Shown one piece after another: positions 16,843 through 27,293 of a stretch of 32,642 nt of DNA. The stretch is from the NCBI GenBank assembly GCA_014190895.1, contig BJGV01000016.1:1-32642 (forward strand), read 5' to 3'. Origin of the DNA: Nitrosomonadaceae bacterium (lineage in GTDB: Bacteria > Pseudomonadota > Gammaproteobacteria > Burkholderiales > Nitrosomonadaceae). The notes beneath the pieces are model-generated. The model worked only from the letters and a program-made list of their open reading frames with translations. It was not told the DNA's origin and searched no databases. The position numbers and the translations under genes are program-made. How positions within the stretch are numbered: the stretch's first letter is position 1; every line of letters begins with the position of its first letter.

Positions 16843-17589
16843 TTAAGGTATAGGTAGAAAAATCATCACAGCTAAATTGACCACAGCAAAACGAATAGAA
16901 CGAATACTTTTATTTTCGACAGACCTGGCAAGCACGTCTTGGATACCTATAATTTTCCCAAATTCACGCTCAAAACTGAGATTATTGACATCTTGAGGAT
17001 CTGCGCTATTTGATATGAGTATTAGTTCCCCATTTTTTTTCCTGGCATTAGATAATTTCCATACAACGGCTTCAATATTGCGCGCGCTATTGTAAAGTTT
17101 TTGAGCATCGACGCTTGAGAGTATGTAAAATTCAGTCTTATGATTATAGGAAGCCATATTCATGACTAATAAACCAAACATCAAAGCCTGAACCCTATCA
17201 TCTGCATAGTCTTCTCGCCAAGAGTTATGTAGACTGGCTTGCCAATCTGTTGATGAATAGAGATGCCATTGTAGTAGAGTTTTATATAGAGCTTCTGTGG
17301 CCGATTCTGCATTTTCAAAATGACTTTTTCTCCATTCCTGCGGGTTGCGTCGATACAGTTTGAGCGTGAGCGTTTTAAGGCTTGCAATAACCTCTTGTTG
17401 ATGTATCTCGGTAATGTTATTTATCTCGTTCTTTATAATTTCTTTAGGGGTAAATGGACGCAAAGAGATGGAACCATCCTTGCGTTGTATCGGCTGAGTG
17501 CATGCGGTTACGATGATGAAAATCGGTAAGCAGCAAATAATTTTCAGTGTATACACAGAAAGCAATCTATCTCGATTTGTTGAATCCAT
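16843..17589 (-). CDS. Unrecognised lipoprotein
   Basis: A 248-residue protein of unknown family. A basic N-terminus is followed by a hydrophobic stretch (LKIICCLPIFII) and a lipobox VTAC at about residue 30, so it is probably a lipoprotein. The middle is charged and mostly helical in character, with several tryptophans. The C-terminus ends in a second hydrophobic stretch (IRFAVVNLAVMIFLPIP), which could be a membrane anchor. It lies 82 bases after truB and 31 bases before the next membrane protein, so the pair probably forms an envelope module carried behind truB. Confidence 0.65.
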   Translation of the reverse strand: MDSTNRDRLLSVYTLKIICCLPIFIIVTACTQPIQRKDGSISLRPFTPKEIIKNEINNITEIHQQEVIASLKTLTLKLYRRNPQEWRKSHFENAESATEALYKTLLQWHLYSSTDWQASLHNSWREDYADDRVQALMFGLLVMNMASYNHKTEFYILSSVDAQKLYNSARNIEAVVWKLSNARKKNGELILISNSADPQDVNNLSFEREFGKIIGIQDVLARSVENKSIRSIRFAVVNLAVMIFLPIP

Positions 17590-17671
17590 TCATAAAGCAT
17601 TTTTGATCCCTATGTGAGTGACAGCACTTGATAGCGTACCAGAGTCATTAAAAATAACAATTAAACGTTCG

Positions 17672-18622
17672 TTAGAATATTTTTTTGACTGCTTGTGCGA
17701 TCAATCGCTTTGGAATAATTGTTCTTTGTGCCGTCATTTCTCCTACGCCTAGGAAGTGTTCTTCTGAATCATACAAGCGTATTTTTTCTTGTACGATTAG
17801 GTTATTTGAAGATACTGGACTAACTATCATTTGTCCGCGTAATAGACACAATACGGCCATATTATCCAGAATAATGGCCGGAAAATTATGTAGCAGACTG
17901 TCTGTAGGACGTAAGCAGGCGTCACGTTGTAACGGTGACATTGCATCCAGTGCATCTAATGTGTGGGCTTGTAATAACATCAAATTATCTATGGCACTGC
18001 GGCGTAAAGCGGTCAGGTAGGCACCACCGCATCCAAGCATCTTGCCAATATCCTCTGCTAAGGTGCGAACATAAGTGCCAGTGCTACATTTGACTGTTAT
18101 ATGCATTATATTTTTTTCAAAAGAGACTACGCGTAGGCCATAAATATTAATTTCCCGCGGTCGTCGTTCAATGACTATACCCTTCCTGGCATAAGTATAG
18201 AGAGGTTTACCTTGATGCTTTAACGCACTATACATAGGTGGAATTTGAGTCATTTTCCCAATTAAACTTTGCAGTATTGATTCAATTTGTACAAGCGTTA
18301 GTTCTACATTACCCGCAACAGAAATACTTCCATTAGCATCGCCTGTGGTACTGATGTAACCCAATTTCAGTGTGGCCTCGTAAGTTTTGTCAGCGCCCAA
18401 TAATGCGGATGAGAATTTAGTGGCTTCACCGAAACAGATTGGCAACAATCCAGTTGCCATTGGATCTAGGGTACCTGTATGCCCAGCTTTTTCCGCAACA
18501 TAAATTTTTTTAGCAATTTGTAGTGCACGGTTAGATGAGATCTCTGGTGGTTTATCCAACAGCAACACACCATTGAGGGAACGTTTAGTTTTTTGAGATT
18601 TTAAAATAGGCAAGGTTAGCAT
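17672..18622 (-). CDS. truB: tRNA pseudouridine(55) synthase
   Basis: TruB converts U55 in the T-loop of most tRNAs to pseudouridine. The 316-residue protein has the N-terminal GVLLLDKPPEISSNRAL motif, the catalytic Asp in GHTGTLDPMATGLLP at about 49-63, the YEATLKLG strand and the RxCSTGTYVRTLAEDIG stretch (here KCSTGTYVRTLAEDIG near residue 178). A C-terminal PUA-like segment follows. It lies about 50 bases after rbfA in the rimP-nusA-infB-rbfA-truB order common in Proteobacteria. Confidence 0.95.
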   Translation of the reverse strand: MLTLPILKSQKTKRSLNGVLLLDKPPEISSNRALQIAKKIYVAEKAGHTGTLDPMATGLLPICFGEATKFSSALLGADKTYEATLKLGYISTTGDANGSISVAGNVELTLVQIESILQSLIGKMTQIPPMYSALKHQGKPLYTYARKGIVIERRPREINIYGLRVVSFEKNIMHITVKCSTGTYVRTLAEDIGKMLGCGGAYLTALRRSAIDNLMLLQAHTLDALDAMSPLQRDACLRPTDSLLHNFPAIILDNMAVLCLLRGQMIVSPVSSNNLIVQEKIRLYDSEEHFLGVGEMTAQRTIIPKRLIAQAVKKIF

Positions 18623-18672
18623 ACTAAGCCAATTCAGAAGAGGGGGAGCAAGAGATTCGAATTAAATAGTAC

Positions 18673-19044
18673 CTAAATGTCTTCTGTTAATTTTTCTTGT
18701 GCTATTGCCTCATCTATTAATTGAGATAGACGTGTCCCACGCTCAACCGATTTATCGTAAATAAAATGCAGTTGTGGTACTACTCGAAGTCTCAGGCTAT
18801 GTGCTAAGTGACTACGTAGGAATCCAGCTGAGCACTCTAATCCCTGGCTAGTTAGAAAGTTATCGCTTTCATTGCCAAGTGTTGTATAGAAAATGTTAGC
18901 ATGAGTGTAATCTTGAGTTACTTCGACCCCCGTTAACGTAAGCATACTCACACGTGGATCTTTAAGTTCGGTACGTATTAGATCAGCTAGTTCGCGTTGG
19001 ATTTGATCAGCAATACGCAAGGCGCGAGAATAATCTTTTGGCAT
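18673..19044 (-). CDS. rbfA: 30S ribosome-binding factor A
   Basis: RbfA is a KH-fold factor that binds the 30S subunit near the 5' end of 16S rRNA during maturation and cold growth. The 123-residue protein shows RALRIADQIQRELADLI at the start, KDPRVSMLTLTGVEVTQDY in the middle and the LRVVPQLHFIYDKS strand near the end. The start is either GTG 19047, which shares a base with the infB stop TAG, or ATG 19044 one codon later; ATG is chosen here. Confidence 0.93.
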   Translation of the reverse strand: MPKDYSRALRIADQIQRELADLIRTELKDPRVSMLTLTGVEVTQDYTHANIFYTTLGNESDNFLTSQGLECSAGFLRSHLAHSLRLRVVPQLHFIYDKSVERGTRLSQLIDEAIAQEKLTEDI

Positions 19045-19046
19045 CA

Positions 19047-21632
19047 CTAAAGGCTACGGGCAATTTCGATAATCTCGTAGGCTTCTAGTTGATCGCCGAC
19101 TTGAACATCATTAAAGTTCTTTAGAGACAAGCCGCATTCAAAACCCATCCGGACCTCTTTTACATCATCTTTAAAACGTTTTAAAGAATCCAGTTCGCCA
19201 GTATGGAGTAATTCACCATTGCGCATCAAGCGTATCAAGGAGTTGCGCTTGACAACATCATTAAGCACATAACAACCTGCTACGACACCAATTTTTGAGA
19301 TACGGAATACTTCACGAATTTCTATTAATCCCAGAATATTTTCTTTTCGCTCAGGTGGCATCATGCCAGATAATGATATCTTGATTTCATCTATTGCTTC
19401 ATAAATAATACTGTAGTAGCGAACATCCGCTCCAGTTGAGCCAATGAGTTTGCGCGCAACTGTATCCGCACGACTATTAAAACCTATGACCATAGCTTTG
19501 GAGGCCAGTGCTAAGTTAATGTCAGATTCAGTGATAGCGCCAACGCCACTGTGGATGATATTGACTCTCACCTCATCAGTAGAGAGTTTCTCTAGTGCGT
19601 GAGTTAATGCTTCATAAGAGCCCTGTACATCAGCTTTGATAATAAGTGAGAGTCTTTTGATCTCATCTTTTTGCTCAAATACATTCTCTAAATTAACGAT
19701 CTGTTGTTTGGCAAGTTTGGAATCCCGAAATTTACCTTGACGAAATAATGCAATTTCGCGGGCTTTGCGTTCATCAGTCATTGTGATGAGGACTTCTCCA
19801 GCTCTCGGCACTTCCGATAGACCTTGAATTTCCACAGGGATAGAAGGACCAGCCCATTCCATTGGCTGACCATTTTCATCCAACATCGACCTGACTCGAC
19901 CAAATACGGCCCCTGCCAGCAAAATATCCCCCCGCCGCAAGATTCCAGACTGCACCAGTATCGTCGCTACCGGGCCACGTCCTCTATCCAAACGTGATTC
20001 GATCACGATCCCTTTGGCCGGTCCATCTTGGGCAGCCTTGAGTTCAAGGATTTCTGCCTGAAGCAAAATACTTTCTAAAAGCGTATCTATACCATGACCA
20101 GTTTTGGCTGACACCTCGACAAATATAGTATCGCCCCCCCAATCCTCCGGAATCACCTCCTGTACAACTAATTCTTGTCGAATCCGCTCTGTACTAGCTT
20201 CTGGTTTATCAATCTTATTGACGGCAACTATAATAGGTACTCTGGCGGCCTTGGCATGATGTATTGCCTCAATAGTCTGAGGCATCACACCGTCATCTGC
20301 CGCTACTACCAATACTACTAGATCTGTGACTTTGGTACCACGAGCACGCATGGCAGTGAAGGCTTCGTGACCAGGTGTATCAAGGAAGGTAATTAGACCC
20401 TTCTCGGTCTTGACGTGATAAGCGCCAATGTGTTGCGTGATACCGCCGGCTTCACCACTGGCAATACGTGTACGACGTATGTAATCTAATAAGGAGGTCT
20501 TTCCATGATCAACATGGCCCATAACGGTTACCACCGGGGGACGTGACCCATTTTTTATTTCTACTGCCGGCAATTCGATATCTGATAGGAAGGCTTCTGG
20601 ACTATCTAATGCTGCATATTTAGCAATGTGGCCCATTTCGGTTACTATAATCATAGCAGTCTCTTGATCTAGCATCTGATTGATGGTTACCATGCTTCCC
20701 ATTTGCATTAGGGTTTTAATGACCTCAGCCGCCTTAACTGTCATCTTTTGCGCAAGCGCTCCAACAGAAATAGTCTCAGGTATCATCACTTCATGTACGA
20801 TAGGCTCGGTTGGGGCGGAGAAAGCATGATTGCTTTCTGGGTCTTCAGGATGATTTTTAACATGTCTGTCTCTGCGTGTGCGCCATCCTTTTGAGCCAGA
20901 TATATCTCCGCGATTTTTTAGTCCATGTTTTTCAGTGCTCTCGTCTTTCCAAATAACTTGTTTTATTTGTTTCTTTTTCTTTTCTGCCTTAGCAGCCTCC
21001 TCTTCCGGTTTTACTATTGGTTTATGTAGAGTACCTACTGTTAGAGTGGATCGATCTTTTACCTCGGTCGTAACTGACATCAACGTTTTTGCAGAGCTAG
21101 TTACAGTCAATTCCTCCAACTTAATCTCTTTAATAGAGGTTGTTTGAATTTTTTGACGTTGTTTTTTTTCTTGCGCTTCTGCAGTTTGTCGCGCGATTAA
21201 TTCAGCTTGTTTCTCGGCTTCTGCTTGGCGTAATATTTGTTGCTCCACCTTAATTAAAGAAGCGGGAGCAGATGTGAGTGAAGGTGATAACTCGGGTTGG
21301 GTAATTATCTTTTCAACTACCGTATCTTTAGCTATATCAACTTTAACAACAGTACGTTTCTTACGTACTTCTATCTGAATGGTACGAGGTTTTCCAGTGC
21401 CGTCGGGTTTCCTAATTTCAGAAGTTTGTCGACGGATGAGGGTAATTCCCCCTGCGCCCTCTTTAAAACCACGAACTTGACGCAGATGATCGAGTAGCTG
21501 GGTTTTATCTTGCTCGGTTAAGTTATCTGTGATGAGTTGTTTCTCGACACCAGCAGCTTTTAATTGCGCGAGCAATACGGTTGGTAGTAATCCCAATTCA
21601 TCTGCAAATTTTGTTACATTCGTTTGAGTCAT
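19047..21632 (-). CDS. infB: Translation initiation factor IF-2
   Basis: IF-2 is the GTPase that brings initiator tRNA to the 30S subunit and promotes subunit joining. The 861-residue protein has the N-terminal IF2N domain ([17 protein letters not shown]), a charged linker rich in Lys, Glu and Ala at about 75-280, a second IF2N-like part, the G domain at about 365 onward with [10 protein letters not shown] (G1), [10 protein letters not shown] (G3) and NKIDKPEA (G4), and the C-terminal domains ending in [12 protein letters not shown] 21632 is preferred to the in-frame TTG at 21641 because it starts the conserved N-terminus and has AAAGG upstream. Confidence 0.97.
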   Translation of the reverse strand: MTQTNVTKFADELGLLPTVLLAQLKAAGVEKQLITDNLTEQDKTQLLDHLRQVRGFKEGAGGITLIRRQTSEIRKPDGTGKPRTIQIEVRKKRTVVKVDIAKDTVVEKIITQPELSPSLTSAPASLIKVEQQILRQAEAEKQAELIARQTAEAQEKKQRQKIQTTSIKEIKLEELTVTSSAKTLMSVTTEVKDRSTLTVGTLHKPIVKPEEEAAKAEKKKKQIKQVIWKDESTEKHGLKNRGDISGSKGWRTRRDRHVKNHPEDPESNHAFSAPTEPIVHEVMIPETISVGALAQKMTVKAAEVIKTLMQMGSMVTINQMLDQETAMIIVTEMGHIAKYAALDSPEAFLSDIELPAVEIKNGSRPPVVTVMGHVDHGKTSLLDYIRRTRIASGEAGGITQHIGAYHVKTEKGLITFLDTPGHEAFTAMRARGTKVTDLVVLVVAADDGVMPQTIEAIHHAKAARVPIIVAVNKIDKPEASTERIRQELVVQEVIPEDWGGDTIFVEVSAKTGHGIDTLLESILLQAEILELKAAQDGPAKGIVIESRLDRGRGPVATILVQSGILRRGDILLAGAVFGRVRSMLDENGQPMEWAGPSIPVEIQGLSEVPRAGEVLITMTDERKAREIALFRQGKFRDSKLAKQQIVNLENVFEQKDEIKRLSLIIKADVQGSYEALTHALEKLSTDEVRVNIIHSGVGAITESDINLALASKAMVIGFNSRADTVARKLIGSTGADVRYYSIIYEAIDEIKISLSGMMPPERKENILGLIEIREVFRISKIGVVAGCYVLNDVVKRNSLIRLMRNGELLHTGELDSLKRFKDDVKEVRMGFECGLSLKNFNDVQVGDQLEAYEIIEIARSL

Positions 21633-21669
21633 TAATAGCAACCTTTAACTTCTGTATTACATGGTGAAA

Positions 21670-23142
21670 TTAGATAAACCACGGTGCGCGCGCCGTCATA
21701 ATCAGTTGTGTAGCACGTTCAGTATCGATATTTATCATTTCTATTAGTTCATCCACAGCCAAATCTGCTAGATCTTCTCGAGTTTTGATGCCATGGGTTG
21801 TTAGCGCAGTTACTGTAGCATCGTCCATACCCTCTAGTGTCAACAAATCTTCTGCCATGCCCCCCACATTTTCTTCGCTGACGATGTCTTCGGTCAAGAG
21901 TATATTGCGGGCTCGATTACGTAATTCATTGACAGTCTGTTCATCAAGGGATTCGATTTCTAGCATTTCATTTAATGGCACATAAGCCACCTCTTCCAAT
22001 GAGGAAAAACCTTCTCGTGCTAAGATATCTGCAATTTCTTCATCGACATCTAGCTTCTCCATAAAGAGTTTGTGCGCTACAGAGAATTCCCCTTTGTTTT
22101 TCTCTTCAGACTCCTTGATTGATAAAATATTAAGCTCCCAACCTGTTAATTCCGATGCTAATCGGACGTTTTGACCGTTACGGCCGATTGCCTGGGCTAA
22201 ATTTTCTTCATCTACTACGATATCCATGGTATGTCCTTCCTCGTCTAGTACAATGCTACTAATTTCTGCGGGAGCAAGTGCATTAATAACGAAAGTTGCT
22301 GGATCTTCAGCCCATAAAATAATATCAATTCGCTCACCTGCTAATTCGCTAGTGACCGCCTGCACTCTAGAGCCCCTCATACCAACACAAGTACCAATTG
22401 GGTCAACTCGCGGATCATTGGATTTGACCGCAATCTTTGCACGCGAACCAGGATCTCTTGCTGCAATTTTTATTTCTAGTAGTTTTTCTTCGATTTCTGG
22501 TACTTCTAATTCAAATAATTTAATCAAGAATTCTGGCGAGATTCTTGACAGTATTAACTGAGGACCTCTAGAGGTACGCTCCACTTTAAGTAGATGAGCA
22601 CGTACACGATCACCCACACGTAAATTTTCTTTTGGAATCATCTGGTCTCGTGGTAACGCAGCTTCAACTTTGCCAGACTCAACAATGGCATTTCCACGTT
22701 CCATGCGTTTAATGGTGCCGGTAACCATATATTCTTTACGTTCCAGAAAATCATTCAGAATTTGTTCTCGCTCGGCATCACGTATTTTTTGAAATATGAC
22801 TTGTTTAGCTGCTTGGGCTCCAATTCGACCAAACTCAATAGGCTCCAGTATCTCTTCAATAAATCCCTCGAGCTGGATTTCTGGATCCCGTTGTAACGCT
22901 TCACTTAAAGTAATTTGACGAACAAGATCCTCAACAGCGTCATCAGCCACGGCTTGCCAGCGTCGAAAAGATTGATGATCTCCAGTTTCTGGGTTAATTG
23001 ATACACGCACATCAATGTTTTCACGAAGACGTTTTTTTGTAGCAGATTCTAATGCTTGTTCAAGCGCAGCCAGTACAATAGCTTTCTCAACATTTTTTTC
23101 ACGTGCTAGTGCATCAATGTATAGTAAAATTTCGCGACTCAT
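21670..23142 (-). CDS. nusA: Transcription termination/antitermination factor NusA
   Basis: NusA binds RNA polymerase and RNA and tunes pausing, termination and rRNA antitermination. The 490-residue protein shows the N-terminal domain ([14 protein letters not shown]), the S1 domain around 135-200, KH domains with [16 protein letters not shown] and the second [19 protein letters not shown] near residue 320, and two C-terminal acidic helix-hairpin repeats ([27 protein letters not shown]), the longer proteobacterial form. The gap to infB is 37 bases. It is in the classical operon position behind rimP. Confidence 0.97.
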   Translation of the reverse strand: MSREILLYIDALAREKNVEKAIVLAALEQALESATKKRLRENIDVRVSINPETGDHQSFRRWQAVADDAVEDLVRQITLSEALQRDPEIQLEGFIEEILEPIEFGRIGAQAAKQVIFQKIRDAEREQILNDFLERKEYMVTGTIKRMERGNAIVESGKVEAALPRDQMIPKENLRVGDRVRAHLLKVERTSRGPQLILSRISPEFLIKLFELEVPEIEEKLLEIKIAARDPGSRAKIAVKSNDPRVDPIGTCVGMRGSRVQAVTSELAGERIDIILWAEDPATFVINALAPAEISSIVLDEEGHTMDIVVDEENLAQAIGRNGQNVRLASELTGWELNILSIKESEEKNKGEFSVAHKLFMEKLDVDEEIADILAREGFSSLEEVAYVPLNEMLEIESLDEQTVNELRNRARNILLTEDIVSEENVGGMAEDLLTLEGMDDATVTALTTHGIKTREDLADLAVDELIEMINIDTERATQLIMTARAPWFI

Positions 23143-23169
23143 GTTATCTCCGATCGATCTTTCAGATAA

Positions 23170-23598
23170 TTATAATTTTGGGACTAAACGAGCTTTATCA
23201 ATGTTACCCAGTTCCAGATTAAAAATCTTCCCGTCAATTTCTAGTTTGAGAATTTCATTATTCACTTCACGTAAAATACCAACAAAATTTCTTTGTCCCT
23301 GCAGTGCTAGGCGTAATTTAAGTTTCACTGATTCTCCTATAAAACGAAGAAAATCAGAATGTTTTCTTAGCAACCTATCCATGCCAGGCGATGATACCTC
23401 TAGTCGATCGTACGGAACGTTCTCAACTACTAGTAGTCGACTTAAATGATCGCTAACAGTGACACAGTCATCTACGCTAATCCCGCTTGGTTGGTCAATG
23501 AATACTCGTAATAACTTACCATGCGCAGATCGCTCCAATTCAACTAATTCGTAACCCATGCCAGTCAGAGTTAATTCCAGCAACTTTAGTAGTTCCAT
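23170..23598 (-). CDS. rimP: Ribosome maturation factor RimP
   Basis: RimP assists 30S subunit assembly. The 142-residue protein has [21 protein letters not shown] at about 15-36, the [16 protein letters not shown] stretch, [16 protein letters not shown] near residue 74 and a C-terminal Sm-like part. ATG 23598 is chosen because it starts at the family N-terminus (MELLKLLE). The open frame extends upstream to 23676, but that extension would cross a terminator-like hairpin and has no family similarity. It heads the operon down to truB. Confidence 0.94.
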   Translation of the reverse strand: MELLKLLELTLTGMGYELVELERSAHGKLLRVFIDQPSGISVDDCVTVSDHLSRLLVVENVPYDRLEVSSPGMDRLLRKHSDFLRFIGESVKLKLRLALQGQRNFVGILREVNNEILKLEIDGKIFNLELGNIDKARLVPKL

Positions 23599-23606
23599 AG
23601 TCTCAT

Positions 23607-23636
23607 TAAAAACAAAAAATGGGCTTAAAAGCCCAT
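23607..23636 (-). terminator. Terminator-like hairpin in the rimP leader (possible attenuator)
   Basis: On the minus strand an 8-bp stem around TGGGCTTTTAAGCCCA (23619-23636) is followed by TTTTTTGTTTTT. The shape is that of an intrinsic terminator. It lies between the rimP promoter and the rimP start codon, and no minus-strand gene lies upstream for it to end, so it is more likely an attenuator or a T-rich leader structure. The predicted transcript would start only about 10 bases before the stem. Confidence 0.65.
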
Positions 23637-23652
23637 ATAAATTATGGCAATC

Positions 23653-23681
23653 ATTATAACAATAATTCATATGCAATGAAA
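23653..23681 (-). promoter_or_regulatory. Sigma70-type promoter of the rimP-nusA-infB operon
   Basis: A perfect -10 TATAAT (23658-23653) stands 17 bases after TTTCAT (23681-23676). The start of transcription would be near 23646, about 48 bases before the rimP ATG. It is the best promoter match in the region and is placed as expected for the operon. Confidence 0.65.
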
Positions 23682-23870
23682 TAGATACTTCTTAGATAAA
23701 GTGTCGATAAATGACAATTTAAGTCATAGACGGCTCTTTATTCGGGACTCATATATGTATCTTTAAATTCCAATTTGAAAAGGAGGGGGGTAAATTTGAT
23801 TTAGTGAGTATGAATGATACAATTTTTTGAAATTAAGTATACTTTAAGAATAATTTATTGGAGATTTGTC

Positions 23871-25826
23871 ATGTCTAAGATGCAACCAGTCCTGCATGAG
23901 ACCCGTACTTTTAAACCAAGCGAGGCATTCGTTAATCAAGCAAATTTATCAAGTGCAGATATTTATCGTGCGCTTTGTAGTGAGGCAGCGGAAGATTATT
24001 TAGGTTTTTGGCAAAAGCTTGCGCGTAAGTATATTTACTGGTGGAAACCATTTACTCGAGTTCTAGATGAGAGTAACCCCCCTTTTTTTAAGTGGTTTGA
24101 CGATGGTGAATTAAATGTTTCTTTCAATTGCTTGGATCGGCATCTTATTAGTCACCCTGATAAAGTTGCTATTATTTTTGAAGCAGATGATGGCAAGATT
24201 ACCCAATCCACATATCAGGATTTGTATGTACGTGTGTGCCAATTTGCTAATGGGTTAAGGTCTCTTAATGTTAAGAAAGGTGATCTTGTCATTATTTATA
24301 TGCCAATGAGTATTGAAGCGGTAATCGCGATGCAGGCCTGCGCGCGTATTGGTGCCATTCATTCGGTGGTGTTTGGTGGTTTCTCATCAAAAAGTTTATT
24401 AGAGCGAATTATTGATACAAATGCTGTGATTATAATTACTGCCGATGAACAAATACGTGGCGGTAGGGTCGTACCCTTAAAGCGAGTGGTAGATGAAGCA
24501 CTGGCTATGGGCGGGGATGAGTCGATTAAATTTGTGGTGGTATATCAACGTACAGGCGGAGCAGTGCAGTGGCATATTTCACGCGATATCTGGTGGGGAG
24601 ATCTCATTGCTGAAAAATCTAATTTCTGTGAACCCGAATGGGTGAATGCTGAGCACCCATTATTTATTCTTTACACATCAGGTTCGACCGGTAAGCCCAA
24701 GGGTGTGCAACATGCGTCTGGCGGTTATTTATTGGGAGCGATGGTTAGTATGCAATGGATTTTTGATTATAAATCCACGGATATTTTTTGGTGTACTGCA
24801 GATGTTGGTTGGATTACTGGCCATACTTATGTTGCCTATGGTCCACTGGCGATGGGAGCCACTCAGATTATTTTCGAAGGCATTCCTACTTATCCTAATG
24901 CGGGTCGTTTTTGGAATATAATACAGAATCACAAGGTAACTATTTTTTATACTGCACCCACGGCGATCCGTTCTTTGATCAAGTTAGGCCCAGATTTGCC
25001 TAATCAATATGATCTCTCCTCATTACGTTTACTGGGTTCTGTTGGCGAGCCAATCAATTCAGAAGCTTGGATGTGGTATTACACCACTGTGGGTCAATCC
25101 CGCTGCCCTATTGTGGATACTTGGTGGCAAACTGAGACTGGCTGTCATATGATTGCCCCGTTACCTGGTGTTACACCGTTGAAACCTGGTTCTTGTGCTT
25201 TTCCATTACCCGGCATTATGGCGGCTATTGTGGATGAGATGGGGCAGGATACAGTAAATGGACAAGGAGGATTATTGGTGATCAAACGCCCATTCCCATC
25301 CTTGGCAAGGACTATTTGGGGTGATGCAGAGCGCTTTAAAGGAACCTATTTTCCTAAAAATTTAGGGGGTCAGTATTATCTGGCCGGTGATTCTGCTGTC
25401 CTTGATTTGGATGGATATTTTTGGATTATGGGGCGCATTGATGACGTATTAAATGTTTCTGGTCATCGTTTAGGCACTATGGAGATTGAGTCAGTATTAG
25501 CTGCTCATCCACTGGTATCAGAGGCTGCGGTGGTAGGAAAATATCACGATATCAAGGGCGAGGCCGTGGTAGCGTTTGTGGTACTTAAAGGAGTCTGTCC
25601 GCAGGCAGAGGACGCACAAAGAATTACAGTCGATCTAAGAAATTGGGTATCCAAAGAGATTGGTCCGTTTGCCAAACCCGATGAAATACGTTTTGGCGAC
25701 AATTTACCAAAAACGCGCTCTGGTAAAGTTATGCGTCGTTTATTACGAGCTTTGGCTAGAGGAGAAGAAATTACTCAGGATATTTCTACTTTGGAGAATT
25801 CATTAATACTAGAGCAATTGAAGTGA
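23871..25826 (+). CDS. acs: Acetyl-CoA synthetase
   Basis: This enzyme activates acetate with ATP and CoA to acetyl-CoA through acetyl-AMP. The 651-residue protein has the family length. It carries the P-loop [14 protein letters not shown] at about 268-281, [10 protein letters not shown] with the Trp pair that shapes the small acetate pocket, the hinge region [13 protein letters not shown], and the C-terminal lysine Lys619 in [11 protein letters not shown], which is the residue acetylated for control in this family. ATG 23871, with GGAG eight bases upstream, is preferred to ATG 23814, which adds 19 residues without similarity. It is divergent from the rimP operon and single. Propionyl-CoA synthetase is less likely given the length and the Trp motif. 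Confidence 0.92.
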   Translation: MSKMQPVLHETRTFKPSEAFVNQANLSSADIYRALCSEAAEDYLGFWQKLARKYIYWWKPFTRVLDESNPPFFKWFDDGELNVSFNCLDRHLISHPDKVAIIFEADDGKITQSTYQDLYVRVCQFANGLRSLNVKKGDLVIIYMPMSIEAVIAMQACARIGAIHSVVFGGFSSKSLLERIIDTNAVIIITADEQIRGGRVVPLKRVVDEALAMGGDESIKFVVVYQRTGGAVQWHISRDIWWGDLIAEKSNFCEPEWVNAEHPLFILYTSGSTGKPKGVQHASGGYLLGAMVSMQWIFDYKSTDIFWCTADVGWITGHTYVAYGPLAMGATQIIFEGIPTYPNAGRFWNIIQNHKVTIFYTAPTAIRSLIKLGPDLPNQYDLSSLRLLGSVGEPINSEAWMWYYTTVGQSRCPIVDTWWQTETGCHMIAPLPGVTPLKPGSCAFPLPGIMAAIVDEMGQDTVNGQGGLLVIKRPFPSLARTIWGDAERFKGTYFPKNLGGQYYLAGDSAVLDLDGYFWIMGRIDDVLNVSGHRLGTMEIESVLAAHPLVSEAAVVGKYHDIKGEAVVAFVVLKGVCPQAEDAQRITVDLRNWVSKEIGPFAKPDEIRFGDNLPKTRSGKVMRRLLRALARGEEITQDISTLENSLILEQLK

Positions 25827-25892
25827 TAAATACAATGAATTTATACGTTTAATCTACATCTTAGCAATACAATATATTTTACAAAAGTACTT

Positions 25893-26846
25893 ATGAACCT
25901 ACCCTGTATTACCGACTATGATAACGGCATTAGTGCTATTGACGCAGAACATTGTCGTACAGGACTTGCGGCAATTCATCTCATTATTGAGGGTGACAAA
26001 GTCGCGCTGGTAGATACAGGCACCTCTTTTTCTATTCTTGGGGTTATGACAATTCTACGGCAGAGAAATCTTGCACTTGAGAATGTGGTTTATGTGTTTC
26101 TTACTCATGTGCATCTCGATCATGCGGGTGGAGCAGGGATATTTATGTACCATTTCCCTAATGCAAAATTGGTTGTACATCCTCGTGGCGCGATCCACAT
26201 GGCAGACCCTACTAGATTAATTGCCGGAACTGTGGCCGTTTATGGTGAGACAGAATTTAGACGTATGTACGGTGAAGTTCGCCCAGTAGATATTAAACGC
26301 ATCATTGAAGCCCCTGACGGATTTAGTATTAAATTGAACGGCAGATCTTTTTTATTCCTCGATACGCCGGGCCATGCCCGTCATCATTGCTGCATATTTG
26401 ATGAAAGAAGTCGATCATTTTTTACGGGCGATACTTTTGGTATTTCTTATCGGGAATTTGATGTAGATGGCATGGAATTTGTATTTCCAACAACGACGCC
26501 AGTTCAGTTCGATCCCATCGCGGCCCATACCTCTCTAGATCGACTAATGAGTTACAATCCTGATTACGCTTTTCTAACTCATTATGGGCGTATTGGCAAT
26601 CTGTCGCGCCATGCTCACGAGATGCATGATTTGATTGATGCCCATGTAGCCATAGCTGAGAAATTCCGCCGTCAGAATCCTAATAGACACGCTCTATTAG
26701 TAGAAAATCTGACAAAACTTCTTTTGAATCGGTTAACCATACATGGTTGTAAATTATCTGAGAACAGAATCTATAATTTACTAAATATGGATGTTGAACT
26801 TAATGCTCAAGGTTTGGAAAATTGGCTTGGGTTATCCAAAGAGTAG
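25893..26846 (+). CDS. Metallo-beta-lactamase-fold hydrolase
   Basis: A 317-residue MBL-fold protein. The metal site is visible: THVHLDHAGG near residue 72 (HxHxDH), a later His in DTPGHARHH near residue 158, Asp in FTGDTFG near residue 178, and a last His in LTHYGRIG. This pattern is that of glyoxalase II-like zinc or iron hydrolases, but no sequence sign fixes the substrate. The C-terminal 80 residues are helical and family-specific. It follows acs by 66 bases on the same strand and may be co-transcribed; a thioester substrate would fit, but that is inference. Confidence 0.88.
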   Translation: MNLPCITDYDNGISAIDAEHCRTGLAAIHLIIEGDKVALVDTGTSFSILGVMTILRQRNLALENVVYVFLTHVHLDHAGGAGIFMYHFPNAKLVVHPRGAIHMADPTRLIAGTVAVYGETEFRRMYGEVRPVDIKRIIEAPDGFSIKLNGRSFLFLDTPGHARHHCCIFDERSRSFFTGDTFGISYREFDVDGMEFVFPTTTPVQFDPIAAHTSLDRLMSYNPDYAFLTHYGRIGNLSRHAHEMHDLIDAHVAIAEKFRRQNPNRHALLVENLTKLLLNRLTIHGCKLSENRIYNLLNMDVELNAQGLENWLGLSKE

Positions 26847-26908
26847 TGGTTAGGTGAACATAGCAGTTCCTCCTAACAGATGTAATTGACTCTAACGGCC
26901 CCTAATTA

Positions 26909-26966
26909 ACGTATTAAACAATACGTATATACTGAAGTATACTAGAGCGAAACAGTGTGATCACAC
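26909..26966. repeat. Cluster of three palindromes upstream of tRNA-Ser(GGA)
   Basis: Three short inverted repeats stand close together: ACGTATTaaacAATACGT (26909-26926), TATACTgaAGTATA (26928-26941) and the perfect 12-mer GTGTGATCACAC (26955-26966). They lie in the 193-base gap between the MBL gene and the tRNA gene. They may be operators or hairpins; no T run follows that would make a terminator. Confidence 0.45.
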
Positions 26967-27039
26967 ACATAGTAAGTTTGCGCAAGAAAGGTTTCTAGTC
27001 TATCCTTTTTTAATTTTGTGGGTTGTTGGATTTATTCGA

Positions 27040-27131
27040 GGAGAGGTGGCCGAGTGGTTTAAGGCACACGCCTGGAAAGTGTGCGTACAGTTCTAACTGT
27101 ACCGCGGGTTCGAATCCCGCCTTCTCCGCCA
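27040..27131 (+). tRNA. serT: tRNA-Ser (anticodon GGA)
   Basis: A complete 92-nt class II tRNA with encoded CCA. The acceptor stem is GGAGAGG with CTTCTCC, then G and CCA (27129-27131). The anticodon stem CACGC/GTGTG encloses the loop CTGGAAA, anticodon GGA, which reads UCC and UCU. The long variable arm (GTACAGTTCTAACTGTAC) is typical of serine tRNAs, and the T-loop is GTTCGAATC. The symbol is a conventional guess. Confidence 0.96.
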
Positions 27132-27293
27132 AAATAAAATCTAATAAGTACCGGAGTGAATTTTGAATCTCAATCATTGCTTGATGACCTGTAAACCATT
27201 TTCAAAACCAGTAGATTGTTTGAGATTTTGAAGATCTTTGATAAGAAGGGGAAAGGTTTCTACTGAGCGTTATTGTAGAGATCCAAGCATATT

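Noticed and set aside
20878-23449. Several plus-strand open frames opposite infB, nusA and rimP
   Set aside because: They are antisense frames of well-conserved genes, with no ribosome binding sites or family similarity.
23599-23676. N-terminal extension of RimP to the upstream in-frame start
   Set aside because: It would code through the promoter -10 region and the terminator-like hairpin, and the family N-terminus begins at ATG 23598.
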